Positions 9,160 to 18,223 are shown, numbered from the stretch's first letter. The stretch is 64,000 bases of DNA from Bin87 sp026710825 (GCA_965232815.1 OZ247427.1:3100001-3164000), one strand, 5' to 3'. The notes: generated by a model from the letters alone, not told the origin. A program made the numbers and translations.

Positions 9160-10356
9160 TCAGATCACCTCCGATGCGGTCAGGTATGCCAAATGCTGAG
9201 CGTCGTATCCCAACGCACCCAAAACCTCGGCATTGTGTTCGCCCAGCGCCGGAGCGGTGGAGTTGACCGCCCATGGAGACTTGTTCATCAGGAAAGGCGC
9301 TCCCGGGAAAGTTATCTCGCCCAACTGGTCGTGTTCGATGGGCACGTAGTAGTCGCGTGCCTGGATTTGAGGGTTGCCAATCGTTTCTGCGGGCGAATCG
9401 ATCACGCCGTAGATGAACCTCTTTTGGTGGGCGGCGTAGAAGATATCCTGTTTCTGCTTGGTGGCAAAGATCTGATCCAGGATTTCACCCAGAGCTTCGG
9501 CGTTCTCAAGCCTCGCCGACGCGTTTTCAAACCGAGGGTCATCCAGTTCCGGCGCGTCGAGGAAGTCCACCAGTATCTGCCAGTCCAACGATGCCCCGAT
9601 GCCGGGGTTGGGCAATACGTACCCATCGGACACAGCCCGCAACCGGGTCAGGTCCCCGGTGTGGTTGGGTTGCCGGCGACGCACCGCCCCAACGTAGGTG
9701 TAGTTGTTCGTAACGTCCCGCAGCGCCGACGCGATGCTCTCCTGGATGGACACGTCCACCTGCTGGCCCTGCCCGGTGAGCCGCTGGTGGTACAACGCCA
9801 TCAGGGTCGCGGACGCCAGGTTGGTCCCGGCCTTGAACTGGGCCTGATGCAGGGCATGCTTGAGCGGCTCGCGGTCGTAGGCTCCGAAAATGTACATCAG
9901 GCCGCCGAGCGCATACTCGACAATTTCCGTTGCTTTGTAATCGCTCCACGGCCCCGTCCGGCCAAAATTGGAGACCGAGGCCACCACCAGTCGGGGATTG
10001 TGTTCCCGCAGTGTTTCCGCATCCAGGCCCAGCGACGGCATCACGCGAGGCGCGAAATTCTCGACCAAAACGTCCGCGTCGGCCAGCAAATCCATGAGGA
10101 TGGCAAGTCCCTCCTCGGATTTCAGATTCAGCGTGATGCCGCGTTTGTTGGTGTTCAGATACAGGAACGGCAGGCTTCTATCGCGGTGCGGTTCGTCGTG
10201 GAAGAACGGCGGAAGTCGACGACCGGGATCACCGCCGGGTCGTTCGACTTTCAACACGTCGGCCCCAAAGTCGGCCAACAATTTGGTGGCATAGGGGCCG
10301 GCGATGTGATGGGTCAGATCAATCACCTTGACGCCGGCCAGAGCTCCACTGGTCAA
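9160..10356 (-). CDS. CaiB/BaiF CoA-transferase paralogue lacking the catalytic Asp
   Basis: 398 residues, clearly the same family as the gene after it: GVKVIDLTHHIAGPYATKLL at the start, NPRLVVASVSNFGRTGPWSD in the middle, and QRLTGQGQQVDVSIQES. At the position of the catalytic aspartate (consensus D-x-x-A-G) it reads AQFKAG, with Gln173 instead of Asp. It is therefore probably inactive alone and either a structural partner of the downstream subunit or an enzyme with another mechanism. The ATG at 10356 begins the unit; the divergent ThDP-enzyme gene starts about 250 bases away, so the region between should carry both promoters. Confidence 0.85.
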   Translation of the reverse strand: MTSGALAGVKVIDLTHHIAGPYATKLLADFGADVLKVERPGGDPGRRLPPFFHDEPHRDRSLPFLYLNTNKRGITLNLKSEEGLAILMDLLADADVLVENFAPRVMPSLGLDAETLREHNPRLVVASVSNFGRTGPWSDYKATEIVEYALGGLMYIFGAYDREPLKHALHQAQFKAGTNLASATLMALYHQRLTGQGQQVDVSIQESIASALRDVTNNYTYVGAVRRRQPNHTGDLTRLRAVSDGYVLPNPGIGASLDWQILVDFLDAPELDDPRFENASARLENAEALGEILDQIFATKQKQDIFYAAHQKRFIYGVIDSPAETIGNPQIQARDYYVPIEHDQLGEITFPGAPFLMNKSPWAVNSTAPALGEHNAEVLGALGYDAQHLAYLTASEVI

Positions 10357-10533
10357 TATCAGACTCCCCGTGCGAAGTGTCCAGCCATTCTAGCCCCGGA
10401 ACCGGGTAGGCACAATGCGATGGGCGTTGACGGGAGCGCCGTCTCGCAAACCGGAAAATGGGCGGGAACCTCGGGGGCAACGCCTCCCCGATTCGCCAGT
10501 TGGGGCGTATCCCGATGAAATCCGGCGCGATGC

Positions 10534-10539
10534 TATACT
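10534..10539 (+). promoter_or_regulatory. -10 box for the ThDP-enzyme gene
   Basis: TATACT lies 69 bases before the GTG start at 10608. Its position inside the longer in-frame extension that begins at 10458 argues against that longer start. No clear -35 box is seen. Confidence 0.4.
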
Positions 10540-10607
10540 CTGCGACAAATTGGCGCCGGCGGCGATCAGCGCCGGGCGAACGCTCCCATGCAGTAGAGGT
10601 TTTTATC

Positions 10608-12254
10608 GTGCAAACCATTGATGCAATCGCAGAAATTTTGAAGAGGGAAGGGGTGGAATACCTGTCCTGCTTCCCCACGACGCCGGTCATCGAGGCGTGC
10701 GCCGCCGCCGGCATACGCCCTGTGATTTGCCGCCAAGAACGCGTCGGCGTCGGCATCGCCGATGGATACAGCCGGGTTACCAACGGTCGCCCGCCCGGCG
10801 TGTTTGCCATGCAGTACGGCCCCGGAGCCGAGAACGCATACTCCGGCGTCGCCACATCATTCTCTGACTCGGTGCCCATCCTTTTGTTGCCGCTGGGGCA
10901 TCCACGGGAACGCCAAGGGGTGTTTCCCATGTTCGACTCGATTGAGAGCTTCGCCAGCGTGACGAAGCATCTTGAGAGACTGAACCTGTCGAACAACACC
11001 AGCCAGGTCATGCGGCGCGCGGTGAACGCCTTGTACACCGGCAGGCCCGGACCATCCATGATCGAAATTCCGGCGGACGTGGCGCTGGAGGAAGTGTCCG
11101 AGGAGGCTTTCTACTGGGGCGGCAACGTCCGACGATCGGCATCCCAGGCAGATCCGGACGATGTGGAGGCCGCAGCCAAAGCTCTTTGCTCCGCCACCTA
11201 TCCGGTGATCCACGCCGGGCAGGGAGTCATGTACGCGGAGGCCACCGACGAATTGGTGGAACTGTCCGAGTTGCTGTCCGCTCCGGTCATGACGACTCTG
11301 CTGGGCAAGAGCGGCTTTCCGGAACAACATCCCCTGGCGTTGGGCAGTGGGACCGGCGTAATGTCAGGAACGGTGTACCACTTCGTGCGTCGGGCTGACG
11401 TGATATTTGGGGTCGGCTCGAGCTTCACCAAGCACGGCATGTCGATGAACCTGCCGGCCGGCCGCACGCTGATTCAGAACACCAACGATCCCCGCGACCT
11501 CAACAAGGACTATGACGTGCAATTCCCGGTCATCGGCGACGCCAAACTCGCGCTGTGCCAGATGATCGAGGCGTGCCGGGAGATAGTCGGTGACACCCGA
11601 CGCAACAAGCCGGAGATTGCCGCTGAGATCGAGTCGGTACGGAACGCGTGGCTCTCGGAATGGCGACACAAGACCACCGATGCGGGCCCGTTGGTGAATC
11701 CGTACCGGGTAATCACCGACTTCCAGCAGGCGGTGCCGGCAAACGAAGCAATCATCACACACGACTCGGGCAGTCCCCGTGACCAGATCACTCCCTTCTA
11801 TCGCTCCGGGGGTCCACGATCCTATCTGGGCTGGGGAAAATCCCACGGTCTGGGAACCGGGTTGGGACTGGTAATTGGCGCGAAATTGGCTGCTCCGGAG
11901 AAGATGTGCGTCAATTTCATGGGGGATGCCGCCTTCGGCATGGTGGGGCTCGACTTCGAGACCGCGGTGAGGAGCGGCGCGCCGATTACGACGGTGGTCC
12001 TGAACAACTCCACGATGGCGGTCGAGACCGGAGCGATGGAGCGTTCTCACAATCTGTACAACACCAGGGATCTCGGCGGGAACTACGCTGACATGGGCCG
12101 GGCCATGGGCGGTTACGCGGAACGCATCACCGACCCGGCGGAAATAATCCCGGCATTCCAGAGAGCCCGCCGTCAAAACGAAGACGGGAATGCGGTGCTC
12201 CTGGAGTTCATCACCAACGAAGAGATCGATTACTCCCACAAGCGCGCGTTCTGA
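10608..12254 (+). CDS. thiamine diphosphate-dependent enzyme of the acetolactate synthase superfamily
   Basis: 548 residues, typical of the family. The N-terminal pyrimidine-binding domain includes the activating Glu in CRQERVGVGIADGYSR. The C-terminal pyrophosphate-binding domain has the GD...NN motif (NFMGDAAFGMVGLDFE, then VVLNNS about 25 residues on). The GTG at 10608 is chosen because AGAGG lies eight bases upstream, a TATACT box precedes it, and homology to the family begins at once (TIDAIAEILKREGVEYLSC). It could be a decarboxylase or ligase of 2-keto acids or acyl-CoAs. The divergent family III CoA-transferases recall the Frc/Oxc oxalate pair, but the sequence does not show that specificity. 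No FAD-site assignment is made. Confidence 0.82.
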   Translation: MQTIDAIAEILKREGVEYLSCFPTTPVIEACAAAGIRPVICRQERVGVGIADGYSRVTNGRPPGVFAMQYGPGAENAYSGVATSFSDSVPILLLPLGHPRERQGVFPMFDSIESFASVTKHLERLNLSNNTSQVMRRAVNALYTGRPGPSMIEIPADVALEEVSEEAFYWGGNVRRSASQADPDDVEAAAKALCSATYPVIHAGQGVMYAEATDELVELSELLSAPVMTTLLGKSGFPEQHPLALGSGTGVMSGTVYHFVRRADVIFGVGSSFTKHGMSMNLPAGRTLIQNTNDPRDLNKDYDVQFPVIGDAKLALCQMIEACREIVGDTRRNKPEIAAEIESVRNAWLSEWRHKTTDAGPLVNPYRVITDFQQAVPANEAIITHDSGSPRDQITPFYRSGGPRSYLGWGKSHGLGTGLGLVIGAKLAAPEKMCVNFMGDAAFGMVGLDFETAVRSGAPITTVVLNNSTMAVETGAMERSHNLYNTRDLGGNYADMGRAMGGYAERITDPAEIIPAFQRARRQNEDGNAVLLEFITNEEIDYSHKRAF

Positions 12255-12312
12255 TCCAGCGAACCGGGGCTCGCTGAATCAACAACGCGCAAAGCGAATC
12301 GCTACCAACGTT

Positions 12313-12337
12313 CAGGGGTGAATGATATTCGCCCCTG
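12313..12337. repeat. dispersed palindrome, GGGGCGAAT family
   Basis: CAGGGGTGAAT at 12313-12323 faces ATTCGCCCCTG at 12327-12337, with one wobble pair. Same family as copies at 24094, 39754, 41943, 42491 and 47477. An ATG at 12322 lies inside it and is therefore unlikely to be a start codon. Confidence 0.7.
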
Positions 12338-12360
12338 AGATTCATCCGAAAATTCCCGCG

Positions 12361-13050
12361 ATGATGTCCACTTCCGACTTGAACGCAACCATCGCCGACG
12401 CCGAGGCTCGGATCGCCGCGGGAGAACGGTCAGTTGAGCCGTACCTGCAACGCGGATCCGCATTAGCCGAATCGGGCAGGCACGCCGACGCTCTCGTAGA
12501 TTTTGATTTTGCGGCGATCATCGACTCGGGTAATGGCTCGGTACGGATCGCGCGTGCCGAAGTGCTGTTGCAGTTGGACCGGGTTTCCGCTGCGCTGGAT
12601 GACCTTGATGCTGCCCTGGAGATCGAACCGGAAAAGGCGGCCGGTTGGCTGCTACGCGGCGTCGCCAAATTGCGAAACAGGGATTGGCCGGCATCGGAAT
12701 CCGATTGCACGCGGGCGATCACGTTGGGCTCAGACGACTTTGTGGTTTGGAAAACGCGAGGTCGCGCTCGGCATCAGTTGGGCAATACAGTGGCTGGCGT
12801 TGAAGACTACGACCGCGCCATTGAATTGCGCCCGGACGACGTTGAGTGCCTGTATTGGCGCGGGTTGGCCCACCGCGACCTGGGCGACCATGCCAGAGCC
12901 ATCGCTGACTTCACCAGGGCAATCGATACGGACCCGCTGTTTTCCCAGGCGTACGTGTCACGCGGCAAATCGCGGTCGGCGTTGGGGGACATGGCGGAGG
13001 CGCGTGCCGATTGGACGATGGCAGCGCAGATGTTGCACCATTCCCATTGA
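12361..13050 (+). CDS. tetratricopeptide repeat protein
   Basis: 229 residues made almost wholly of TPR helix pairs, about six units of 34 residues: for example AYVSRGKSRSALGDMAEARA at the end, and YWRGLAHRDLGDHARAIADF before it. TPR proteins are protein-binding scaffolds. No signal peptide, membrane segment or enzyme domain is attached. The ATG at 12361 is chosen over one at 12322 because the latter falls inside a repeated palindrome; neither has a clear ribosome site. It sits between the ThDP-enzyme gene and a small ferredoxin-fold gene on the same strand. Partner unknown. Confidence 0.75.
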   Translation: MMSTSDLNATIADAEARIAAGERSVEPYLQRGSALAESGRHADALVDFDFAAIIDSGNGSVRIARAEVLLQLDRVSAALDDLDAALEIEPEKAAGWLLRGVAKLRNRDWPASESDCTRAITLGSDDFVVWKTRGRARHQLGNTVAGVEDYDRAIELRPDDVECLYWRGLAHRDLGDHARAIADFTRAIDTDPLFSQAYVSRGKSRSALGDMAEARADWTMAAQMLHHSH

Positions 13051-13151
13051 ACCAACGGCCGATGGTAGCGCAGATAATGCGAGGCACGCGCTGAAACCAC
13101 GACCCGAGAGCCGGCCCATTTCCCCAGACCCGCTACAACAGGAGGACATCC

Positions 13152-13517
13152 ATGTCTGAATTGAAATCCAGGTACCTGTTCATCGCCAGCATGGACATTG
13201 ACGCCGATCGCGAGGCACTGTTCAACGACGTTTACAATACCGAGCACTGCCCCATGCTCAACGAAACACCGGGTGTCATCGGCGTTACGCGATACGAGAC
13301 CCAGCGTCTTGTGATGGCGATGGGGGGCGAGGTGCGGGAAATCGAAATACCGGGAACGCCCAAGCACCACGCGGTGTATCAGATCGAGAGTCCGGACGTT
13401 TTGACCAGTCCGGAATGGGCGGAAGCCGTGGATTCCGGACGGTGGCCGGAGCAAGTTCGTCCCCACACCAAGAACCGCCGCCACGTACTGATGAAGCTTA
13501 CCTATCCGGCATCCTAA
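13152..13517 (+). CDS. small alpha/beta-barrel (EthD/DUF4286-like) protein
   Basis: 121 residues. The pattern YLFIASMDIDADREALFNDV followed by YNTEHCPMLNETPGVIGVTR is that of dimeric ferredoxin-like alpha/beta-barrel proteins, in which a conserved YN-x-EH-x-P motif lines a small-molecule pocket. Members often act with catabolic gene clusters as isomerases or ligand-binding proteins. AGGAGG at 13140-13145 lies six bases before the ATG. It follows the TPR gene and faces panE tail to tail. A specific reaction cannot be given. Confidence 0.65.
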   Translation: MSELKSRYLFIASMDIDADREALFNDVYNTEHCPMLNETPGVIGVTRYETQRLVMAMGGEVREIEIPGTPKHHAVYQIESPDVLTSPEWAEAVDSGRWPEQVRPHTKNRRHVLMKLTYPAS

Positions 13518-13625
13518 ACGGTGGCCTCCGGAATCCTGAAGGGTAGACACCATCTCGGGATGACGGGCGCTAGATGACGCCGCGCGATACTGCTGAGCGG
13601 GGGAGATTGCTCAGTCGTTCAATGG

Positions 13626-14561
13626 CTAATTTCCTGACTGACCGGATTCTATGCGGTTGGCCCTGGGCTTCAGGACAGCGTACAAGGCGTTGTTGATGGG
13701 CGTGGGCACACCGTGCTGACGCCCCATCCGAATGACGGTTCCGGTCAGGCCTTCCAGTTCCACCGGTTGGCCTTCCGCGAAGTCCTTGGCGAGGGATGCC
13801 ATGCCGGTCGCCGGGAAGTTGTCCAGCGCGTTCATCGACCATTCCAGGGAATCGGGCTCCAGGGGCGCTCCGGCGGCTTCTCCGACCGCCAGGGCTTCGG
13901 CGATGGCTTCCTGGATAGCGGAACGTGTTTCGGGCACGCTGCGCAATTCGCCGTAGGCGCAACCGCTGGCGGCGCAGACGCCGGCCGAGCCGGACAGGTA
14001 GGCGAATTTCTTCCACAGCATACCGGTCATATTTTCGAGCAACTCGACCCGCCAGCCTGCGGTCTGGAACACATCAAGCAGACGCTTGCCCCGCTCGGTT
14101 ATTCCGGTGGTACGTTCGCCAAACGACGCGGCCCCGGGCCCTCCCTGAGTGACTATTCCGGGTTCGGCGATGCGACCCTCCAGGTATGCGGATCCGATCA
14201 TCACGCGATCCGGGCCGTAGACTTCGGCCAGCCGTTCGCCGTTGTCGATGCCATTCTGCAACGTCAAAACAATGGTGTCCGGGCCAACCATGGGTGCAAT
14301 CGCGGTGATCGCGTCCTCGTTGTGGTACATCTTGACCGTGAAAAGGACCAACTCTTGATGACCCACCTCTGCAGGCTGGTCCGTGGCCTGTCCGGGTACG
14401 ACAAATTCCCCGTCGTTGCTGCTGATAACCCGCAGGCCGTTGCTGCGCATGGCCGCCAGGTGCGGGCCCCGGGCGATGAACGTGACGTTGTTGCCGGCGC
14501 GCGCGAGCAATCCGCCGAAATAGCCACCGACGCCTCCGGCGCCCATTACTGCGATGTCCAT
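13626..14561 (-). CDS. panE: 2-dehydropantoate 2-reductase family protein
   Basis: 311 residues. The Rossmann motif GAGGVGGYFGGLLARAG is at the N-terminus. LTLQNGIDN is the strand leading to the substrate site. The catalytic lysine lies in LWKKFAYLSG, and the C-terminal helical domain has the expected length. The enzyme reduces ketopantoate to pantoate with NADPH in pantothenate and CoA synthesis. Its place at the end of a minus-strand run with an acyl-CoA ligase and enoyl-CoA hydratases leaves open a role as a catabolic beta-keto acid reductase of the same family. The stop of the gene upstream is five bases away. Confidence 0.85.
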   Translation of the reverse strand: MDIAVMGAGGVGGYFGGLLARAGNNVTFIARGPHLAAMRSNGLRVISSNDGEFVVPGQATDQPAEVGHQELVLFTVKMYHNEDAITAIAPMVGPDTIVLTLQNGIDNGERLAEVYGPDRVMIGSAYLEGRIAEPGIVTQGGPGAASFGERTTGITERGKRLLDVFQTAGWRVELLENMTGMLWKKFAYLSGSAGVCAASGCAYGELRSVPETRSAIQEAIAEALAVGEAAGAPLEPDSLEWSMNALDNFPATGMASLAKDFAEGQPVELEGLTGTVIRMGRQHGVPTPINNALYAVLKPRANRIESGQSGN

Positions 14562-14565
14562 AAGT

Positions 14566-16131
14566 TCAGTCCCCGTTGGATGTGACCGGATAGTCGAACT
14601 GTTCCCTGAGATCCCGCTTCATCACCTTGCCCATCACGTTGCGCGGCAAGGCATCGATGAACACCACCGACCTGGGCCGTTTGAAACCGGCCAATCGTTG
14701 TCGGCAAAACTCGATGAGGTCCGATTCATTCACCGAATCACCTTCCCGGACCACCACCGCCCGGACCTCTTCGCCCCATTCCAGATCGGACACTCCGATG
14801 ACTGCAGCCTCGGCCACCCCGGGATGTTCAACAAGGGTTTGTTCCACCTCTTCGGGCGAGATCATCTCCCCGCCGCGTTTGATGAAGTCCCGGGCCCGGC
14901 CGGCGAGGTAAATATAGCCGTCCTCATCCTGCCAACCCAGATCGCCGGTGTAGAGCCAACCGGAGCGAATGGTGTCCCCGGTAGCCTCGTCCTGCCGCCA
15001 ATAACCGCTCATCATGCGGGGGCCGCGGGCGACGATTTCTCCCACCTCCTCGCCGGATACCGGTTCCCCATCCTCCGACACGATCATCACCTCAACGTCG
15101 TCCAGAGGTTTGCCGATGGACGTCAGGCGGCGCAACTTGGTTTCGACCTCGTCAGGGTTGCCGGTGAGCACATGGTCATCCGGCGGGAGCATGGTGATGG
15201 TCGAGGCCGTTTCGGTCTGCCCGAAAGCGTTGATGAATCGGGTGTTGGGAAACTTTGCAATGGCATCCCTGATGACCGGCAAAGGCATCGGAGCGGCGCC
15301 GTAGGTGATGACGTCCAGCGAGGACAGGTCGTACTCGGGGAAACGGGGATGATCCATGACGTGCTTCAGCATGGTAGGCACCAGCATGGCACGGTTGGCC
15401 CGGTGCGATACCGCGAGATCCATCCATTCCTCAGGATCGAACTGGGGCATCACAACCAAAGTGCGACCGCCGAACACCGCCGCGAGCGCCGCCTGGAGTC
15501 CGGCGACGTGGTACATGGGGACGGTGAGGAGATTGGTCTCTTCAACATCAGGGTCGGCCGGGGTGACGTTGGTCAACAAAAAGGTACCGAAACTATCGTG
15601 GGTCAACTGCACACCCTTGGGGATGCTGGTAGTCCCGGAGGTGAACATGATGACGGTCGTCGCGTCCTCGTCATCCTCGGGGAAATGCGTCTGGTCGGGT
15701 TCGGCCGATTGCAGGAGATCCTCGTAGTTGTGCCGGCCGCCGGCCGCCGGGGCATCCAGCATCACGATCCGCTGGTCGGGCAGATCAGCGCCGGTAACCA
15801 GGGGGAGGTACCGCTCTCCCAGGAACAGGAAACTCGGCTCCACTATTCGCACCATCGTTGCGAGTTCATCTTCCTTGGCGCGGAAGTTGATCGGCACGTA
15901 TATGGCGTCCAGTTGAGCGACGGCGAAGTAAAGCTCGATCAGGTGGTTGCAGTTAGTTTGCATCGCCGCGATACGGTCGCCCGGGGCAACGCCCAGATCC
16001 GACATGGCGTTGGCCAATCGATTGACCCGTTCCTGCAGCAGTTCGAAACTGTAGCGTTTCCCGTCGAATACCACAGCATCGCGTTCGGGCACGATCGCGG
16101 AGGCGATCATCAAAAATTCGGTGGTGTTCAT
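14566..16131 (-). CDS. AMP-forming acyl-CoA ligase
   Basis: 521 residues of the ANL adenylate-forming superfamily. The P-loop-like motif FTSGTTSIPKGVQLTHDSF, the A5 motif NAFGQTETA, the A7/A8 region YTGDLGWQDEDGYIYLAGRA, and the catalytic Lys near the C-terminus (LPRNVMGKVMKRDL) are all present, so the enzyme should be active. It activates a carboxylic acid to its CoA ester using ATP. Length and the hydratase genes upstream fit a fatty-acid or aromatic acid ligase. It lies 10 bases after an enoyl-CoA hydratase gene and 4 bases before panE, so it belongs to one operon reading from about 18.2 kb down to 13.6 kb. Confidence 0.9.
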   Translation of the reverse strand: MNTTEFLMIASAIVPERDAVVFDGKRYSFELLQERVNRLANAMSDLGVAPGDRIAAMQTNCNHLIELYFAVAQLDAIYVPINFRAKEDELATMVRIVEPSFLFLGERYLPLVTGADLPDQRIVMLDAPAAGGRHNYEDLLQSAEPDQTHFPEDDEDATTVIMFTSGTTSIPKGVQLTHDSFGTFLLTNVTPADPDVEETNLLTVPMYHVAGLQAALAAVFGGRTLVVMPQFDPEEWMDLAVSHRANRAMLVPTMLKHVMDHPRFPEYDLSSLDVITYGAAPMPLPVIRDAIAKFPNTRFINAFGQTETASTITMLPPDDHVLTGNPDEVETKLRRLTSIGKPLDDVEVMIVSEDGEPVSGEEVGEIVARGPRMMSGYWRQDEATGDTIRSGWLYTGDLGWQDEDGYIYLAGRARDFIKRGGEMISPEEVEQTLVEHPGVAEAAVIGVSDLEWGEEVRAVVVREGDSVNESDLIEFCRQRLAGFKRPRSVVFIDALPRNVMGKVMKRDLREQFDYPVTSNGD

Positions 16132-16141
16132 CCTGTTCCTG

Positions 16142-16870
16142 CTAGTTGTTCGTGGTCATCTGCATGGCCGCCATTCTACGCTCCCGCTCCAAACCCTTCT
16201 GGAGCGGAAGGTCCTGAACTTCCCGCAGGAGGGCGCGCATCGCTGATGCCTTGCCTGCGGGGATTTTAGCCAACTCTTTCGCCACGCACCAAGCCGACGA
16301 TGCCAAAGAGTCCGGCGGCACCACCCTGCTTACCAAACCGATACGCATGGCCTCGGCGGCATCGATGCGGCGGCCGGTGAGCAGCATATCCAACGCGATT
16401 GAGAGCCCAGCATTCCGGGGCAAGGTTTGGGACCCACCCGCCGCCGGGATCATGCCCAACCGGAGTTCGGGCATGGCGAATACGGTATCTGATCCGGCGA
16501 TTCGCACGTCGGCCAACAGCAATATCTCCACACCTGAGCCGATGCAGTATCCGTGCGCGCCGGCGACGATGGGTTTTGGCAGATCAATGAGTTGTCCCCA
16601 CACGTCGCGCTGCCAGCGAACATTCCGGGCAATCACCTGCGACGGGGCGGTGCCGAACTCGGTCAGATCGGCGCCAGCGCAGAATGCCCGGCCCTGTCCG
16701 GTGATCAACAGCGCCCCCACTTCGTCGTCTTCGGCTATTGCTGCCAACGCCTCCGAGAAGTCATCGCGCATGGCGACGGAGTATGCATTGAGTTGGTGCG
16801 GTCGGTTCAACGACACATGGGCGACGCCGCAAATTTTTTCGTAGATGATGGTGGGAAAAGGCGCGCTCAT
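16142..16870 (-). CDS. enoyl-CoA hydratase/isomerase family protein (complete active site)
   Basis: 242 residues of the crotonase fold. The oxyanion-hole motif TGQGRAFCAGADL is intact. Both catalytic glutamates of true hydratases can be placed: one in GSGVEILLLADVRIA and one in FAMPELRLGMIPAAGG. It should hydrate 2-enoyl-CoA to 3-hydroxyacyl-CoA, or carry out a related reaction. It lies between the PHP-domain gene and the acyl-CoA ligase, 15 and 10 bases away, as part of the same transcription unit. Confidence 0.88.
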   Translation of the reverse strand: MSAPFPTIIYEKICGVAHVSLNRPHQLNAYSVAMRDDFSEALAAIAEDDEVGALLITGQGRAFCAGADLTEFGTAPSQVIARNVRWQRDVWGQLIDLPKPIVAGAHGYCIGSGVEILLLADVRIAGSDTVFAMPELRLGMIPAAGGSQTLPRNAGLSIALDMLLTGRRIDAAEAMRIGLVSRVVPPDSLASSAWCVAKELAKIPAGKASAMRALLREVQDLPLQKGLERERRMAAMQMTTNN

Positions 16871-16885
16871 GGCATGGGCCTGTGG

Positions 16886-17431
16886 TTAATCCAACGGGAC
16901 GGCGCGGCGTATCATTTCGTCAAGGTCGACCAGAGTGCTACCCGCTCCGATTTCGCCCAACCTGTTGGCATCGCTGACCGAAAAAGTCAGCAAGCCATGA
17001 TCCTGGGCGACCCGCTCCACGTGGGCCCGTCGGATATGCCAGTCGTGGTGGTGATTGGCAACCTCGATGCCATGCACACCGTCTTCGATCACGATGTTGG
17101 GCGTGTAATACCCCGGGTGGCAGTAGTTGCGGAACAACCGGCCACCGGGCAAATACAATTCAACGCAATGATATCCGTCGAATGGGCTGCTGGCCGGGCG
17201 AACGTCGATCTCCTGGCCGGGTATGATCAGCACCTCTCCTGGAAAATGCTGCTCCACGACTCGGTGCAATTCCACGCTCCAGTCTCGGCGCCAGTGGTCA
17301 GTGATGCCGATGCCGTCCAGGCCGGCGTCCTTGATTTGCGCGATCACGGTTTGGGCGATCTCCGGTGTCGGGGTTTGGAACCCAAACATTTCGCCGACGT
17401 GGGTGTGCAGATCCAGGCGTACCTTCATCAT
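16886..17431 (-). CDS. PHP-domain metal-dependent hydrolase
   Basis: 181 residues, a minimal PHP (polymerase and histidinol phosphatase) domain. Metal-ligand motifs visible are LDLHTHVGE at the N-terminus, GIGITDHWRRD, the PGQEIDV segment, HCVELYLPGG, and NHHHDWH with SVSDANRLGE at the end. Such proteins hydrolyse phosphoesters with a three-metal centre. The gene is set between two crotonase-family genes with gaps of 9 and 15 bases, so it is probably co-expressed with an acyl-CoA pathway. The true substrate is unknown; it is too short to be a histidinol phosphatase with the usual extra elements. Confidence 0.7.
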   Translation of the reverse strand: MMKVRLDLHTHVGEMFGFQTPTPEIAQTVIAQIKDAGLDGIGITDHWRRDWSVELHRVVEQHFPGEVLIIPGQEIDVRPASSPFDGYHCVELYLPGGRLFRNYCHPGYYTPNIVIEDGVHGIEVANHHHDWHIRRAHVERVAQDHGLLTFSVSDANRLGEIGAGSTLVDLDEMIRRAVPLD

Positions 17432-17440
17432 GACCGCCGA

Positions 17441-18223
17441 TCACCGCCCTTCGAATTCGGGCGCGCGCTTGTCGGCGAACGAACGCAGGCCTTCGGCGCG
17501 ATCCCGGGTGCTTTGCAGGATGACGCTGAGATCGGCTTCCAAGCGGAGGCCCTGTGCCAACGTGAGGTCACCTGATGCGGCTGCGGCCTCTTTGGCATAC
17601 CGGCTGGCGATGGGCGCCGCGGCGGCGATGTTTTCAGCCAACTCAGCCGCAGTCCTGGGAAGGTCAACTTTGGACTCCACCCGGTTGACCAACCCGGCGT
17701 CCAATGCTTCCTGCGCCGATAGCACGCGCCCGGTGAGCAACATATCGCGCGCCAAACCGGGTCCGACCAGCCTGGGGAGCCTCTGAGTCGCGCCGTCGCA
17801 GGGAAAGCCGCAGTCGTGCAGACTCCCGACTCCGAATCTGGCGGTATCAACGGCGATCCGCAAATCCGCCGCTATGGCCAGTTCCAAACCGTGGCCGGTG
17901 GCGTCGCCATTCAGGACGGCGATCGTGGGCATTGGCAACGCCGCGAACGCACTGGCAACACTCAAATTGGCGATCCAATCGACGTGCCCAGTTACTGAAA
18001 CGTCGATGAGGTCGTCGGGAGGATCTTTGCGCCCGACTGCAAACACGTTGCCCGAACCGGTGATGGTTGCGACCCTGACTTCGTCCCGGAGGCACAGTTG
18101 GGAACAGCAATCCCGCAATTCGTATGACGTATCCTCGTCGATCGAATGGGCTCCGACGGGACCCGGCAAGACTATAGATGCCTGGAATCCGTTCAAAGCG
18201 CAGCTAATTTTGCGATATCGCAT
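17441..18223 (-). CDS. crotonase-family protein with altered active site
   Basis: 260 residues. The crotonase fold is clear from LNGDATGHGLELAIAADLRI, from RLPRLVGPGLARDMLLTGRV and from the C-terminal segment. Against true hydratases, the second catalytic Glu position reads FGVGSLHDC instead of the usual F-x-x-PE. The oxyanion segment is GNVFAVGRKDPPD rather than F-C-A-G-x-D. It may therefore be an isomerase, a hydrolase or a non-catalytic member. The start follows a long upstream stretch shared with the divergent CoA-transferase cluster, so this is the first gene of the minus-strand catabolic unit. Confidence 0.75.
   Translation of the reverse strand: MRYRKISCALNGFQASIVLPGPVGAHSIDEDTSYELRDCCSQLCLRDEVRVATITGSGNVFAVGRKDPPDDLIDVSVTGHVDWIANLSVASAFAALPMPTIAVLNGDATGHGLELAIAADLRIAVDTARFGVGSLHDCGFPCDGATQRLPRLVGPGLARDMLLTGRVLSAQEALDAGLVNRVESKVDLPRTAAELAENIAAAAPIASRYAKEAAAASGDLTLAQGLRLEADLSVILQSTRDRAEGLRSFADKRAPEFEGR

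Noticed and set aside
8115..10518. Long plus-strand open frames opposite the two CaiB genes
   Set aside because: They mirror the coding strand's third-position GC bias; they have no family features or ribosome sites, and the minus-strand genes are certain.
14554..16269. 571-codon plus-strand open frame opposite the acyl-CoA ligase
   Set aside because: Antisense shadow of a secure AMP-ligase gene in GC-rich DNA; composition unlike a protein.
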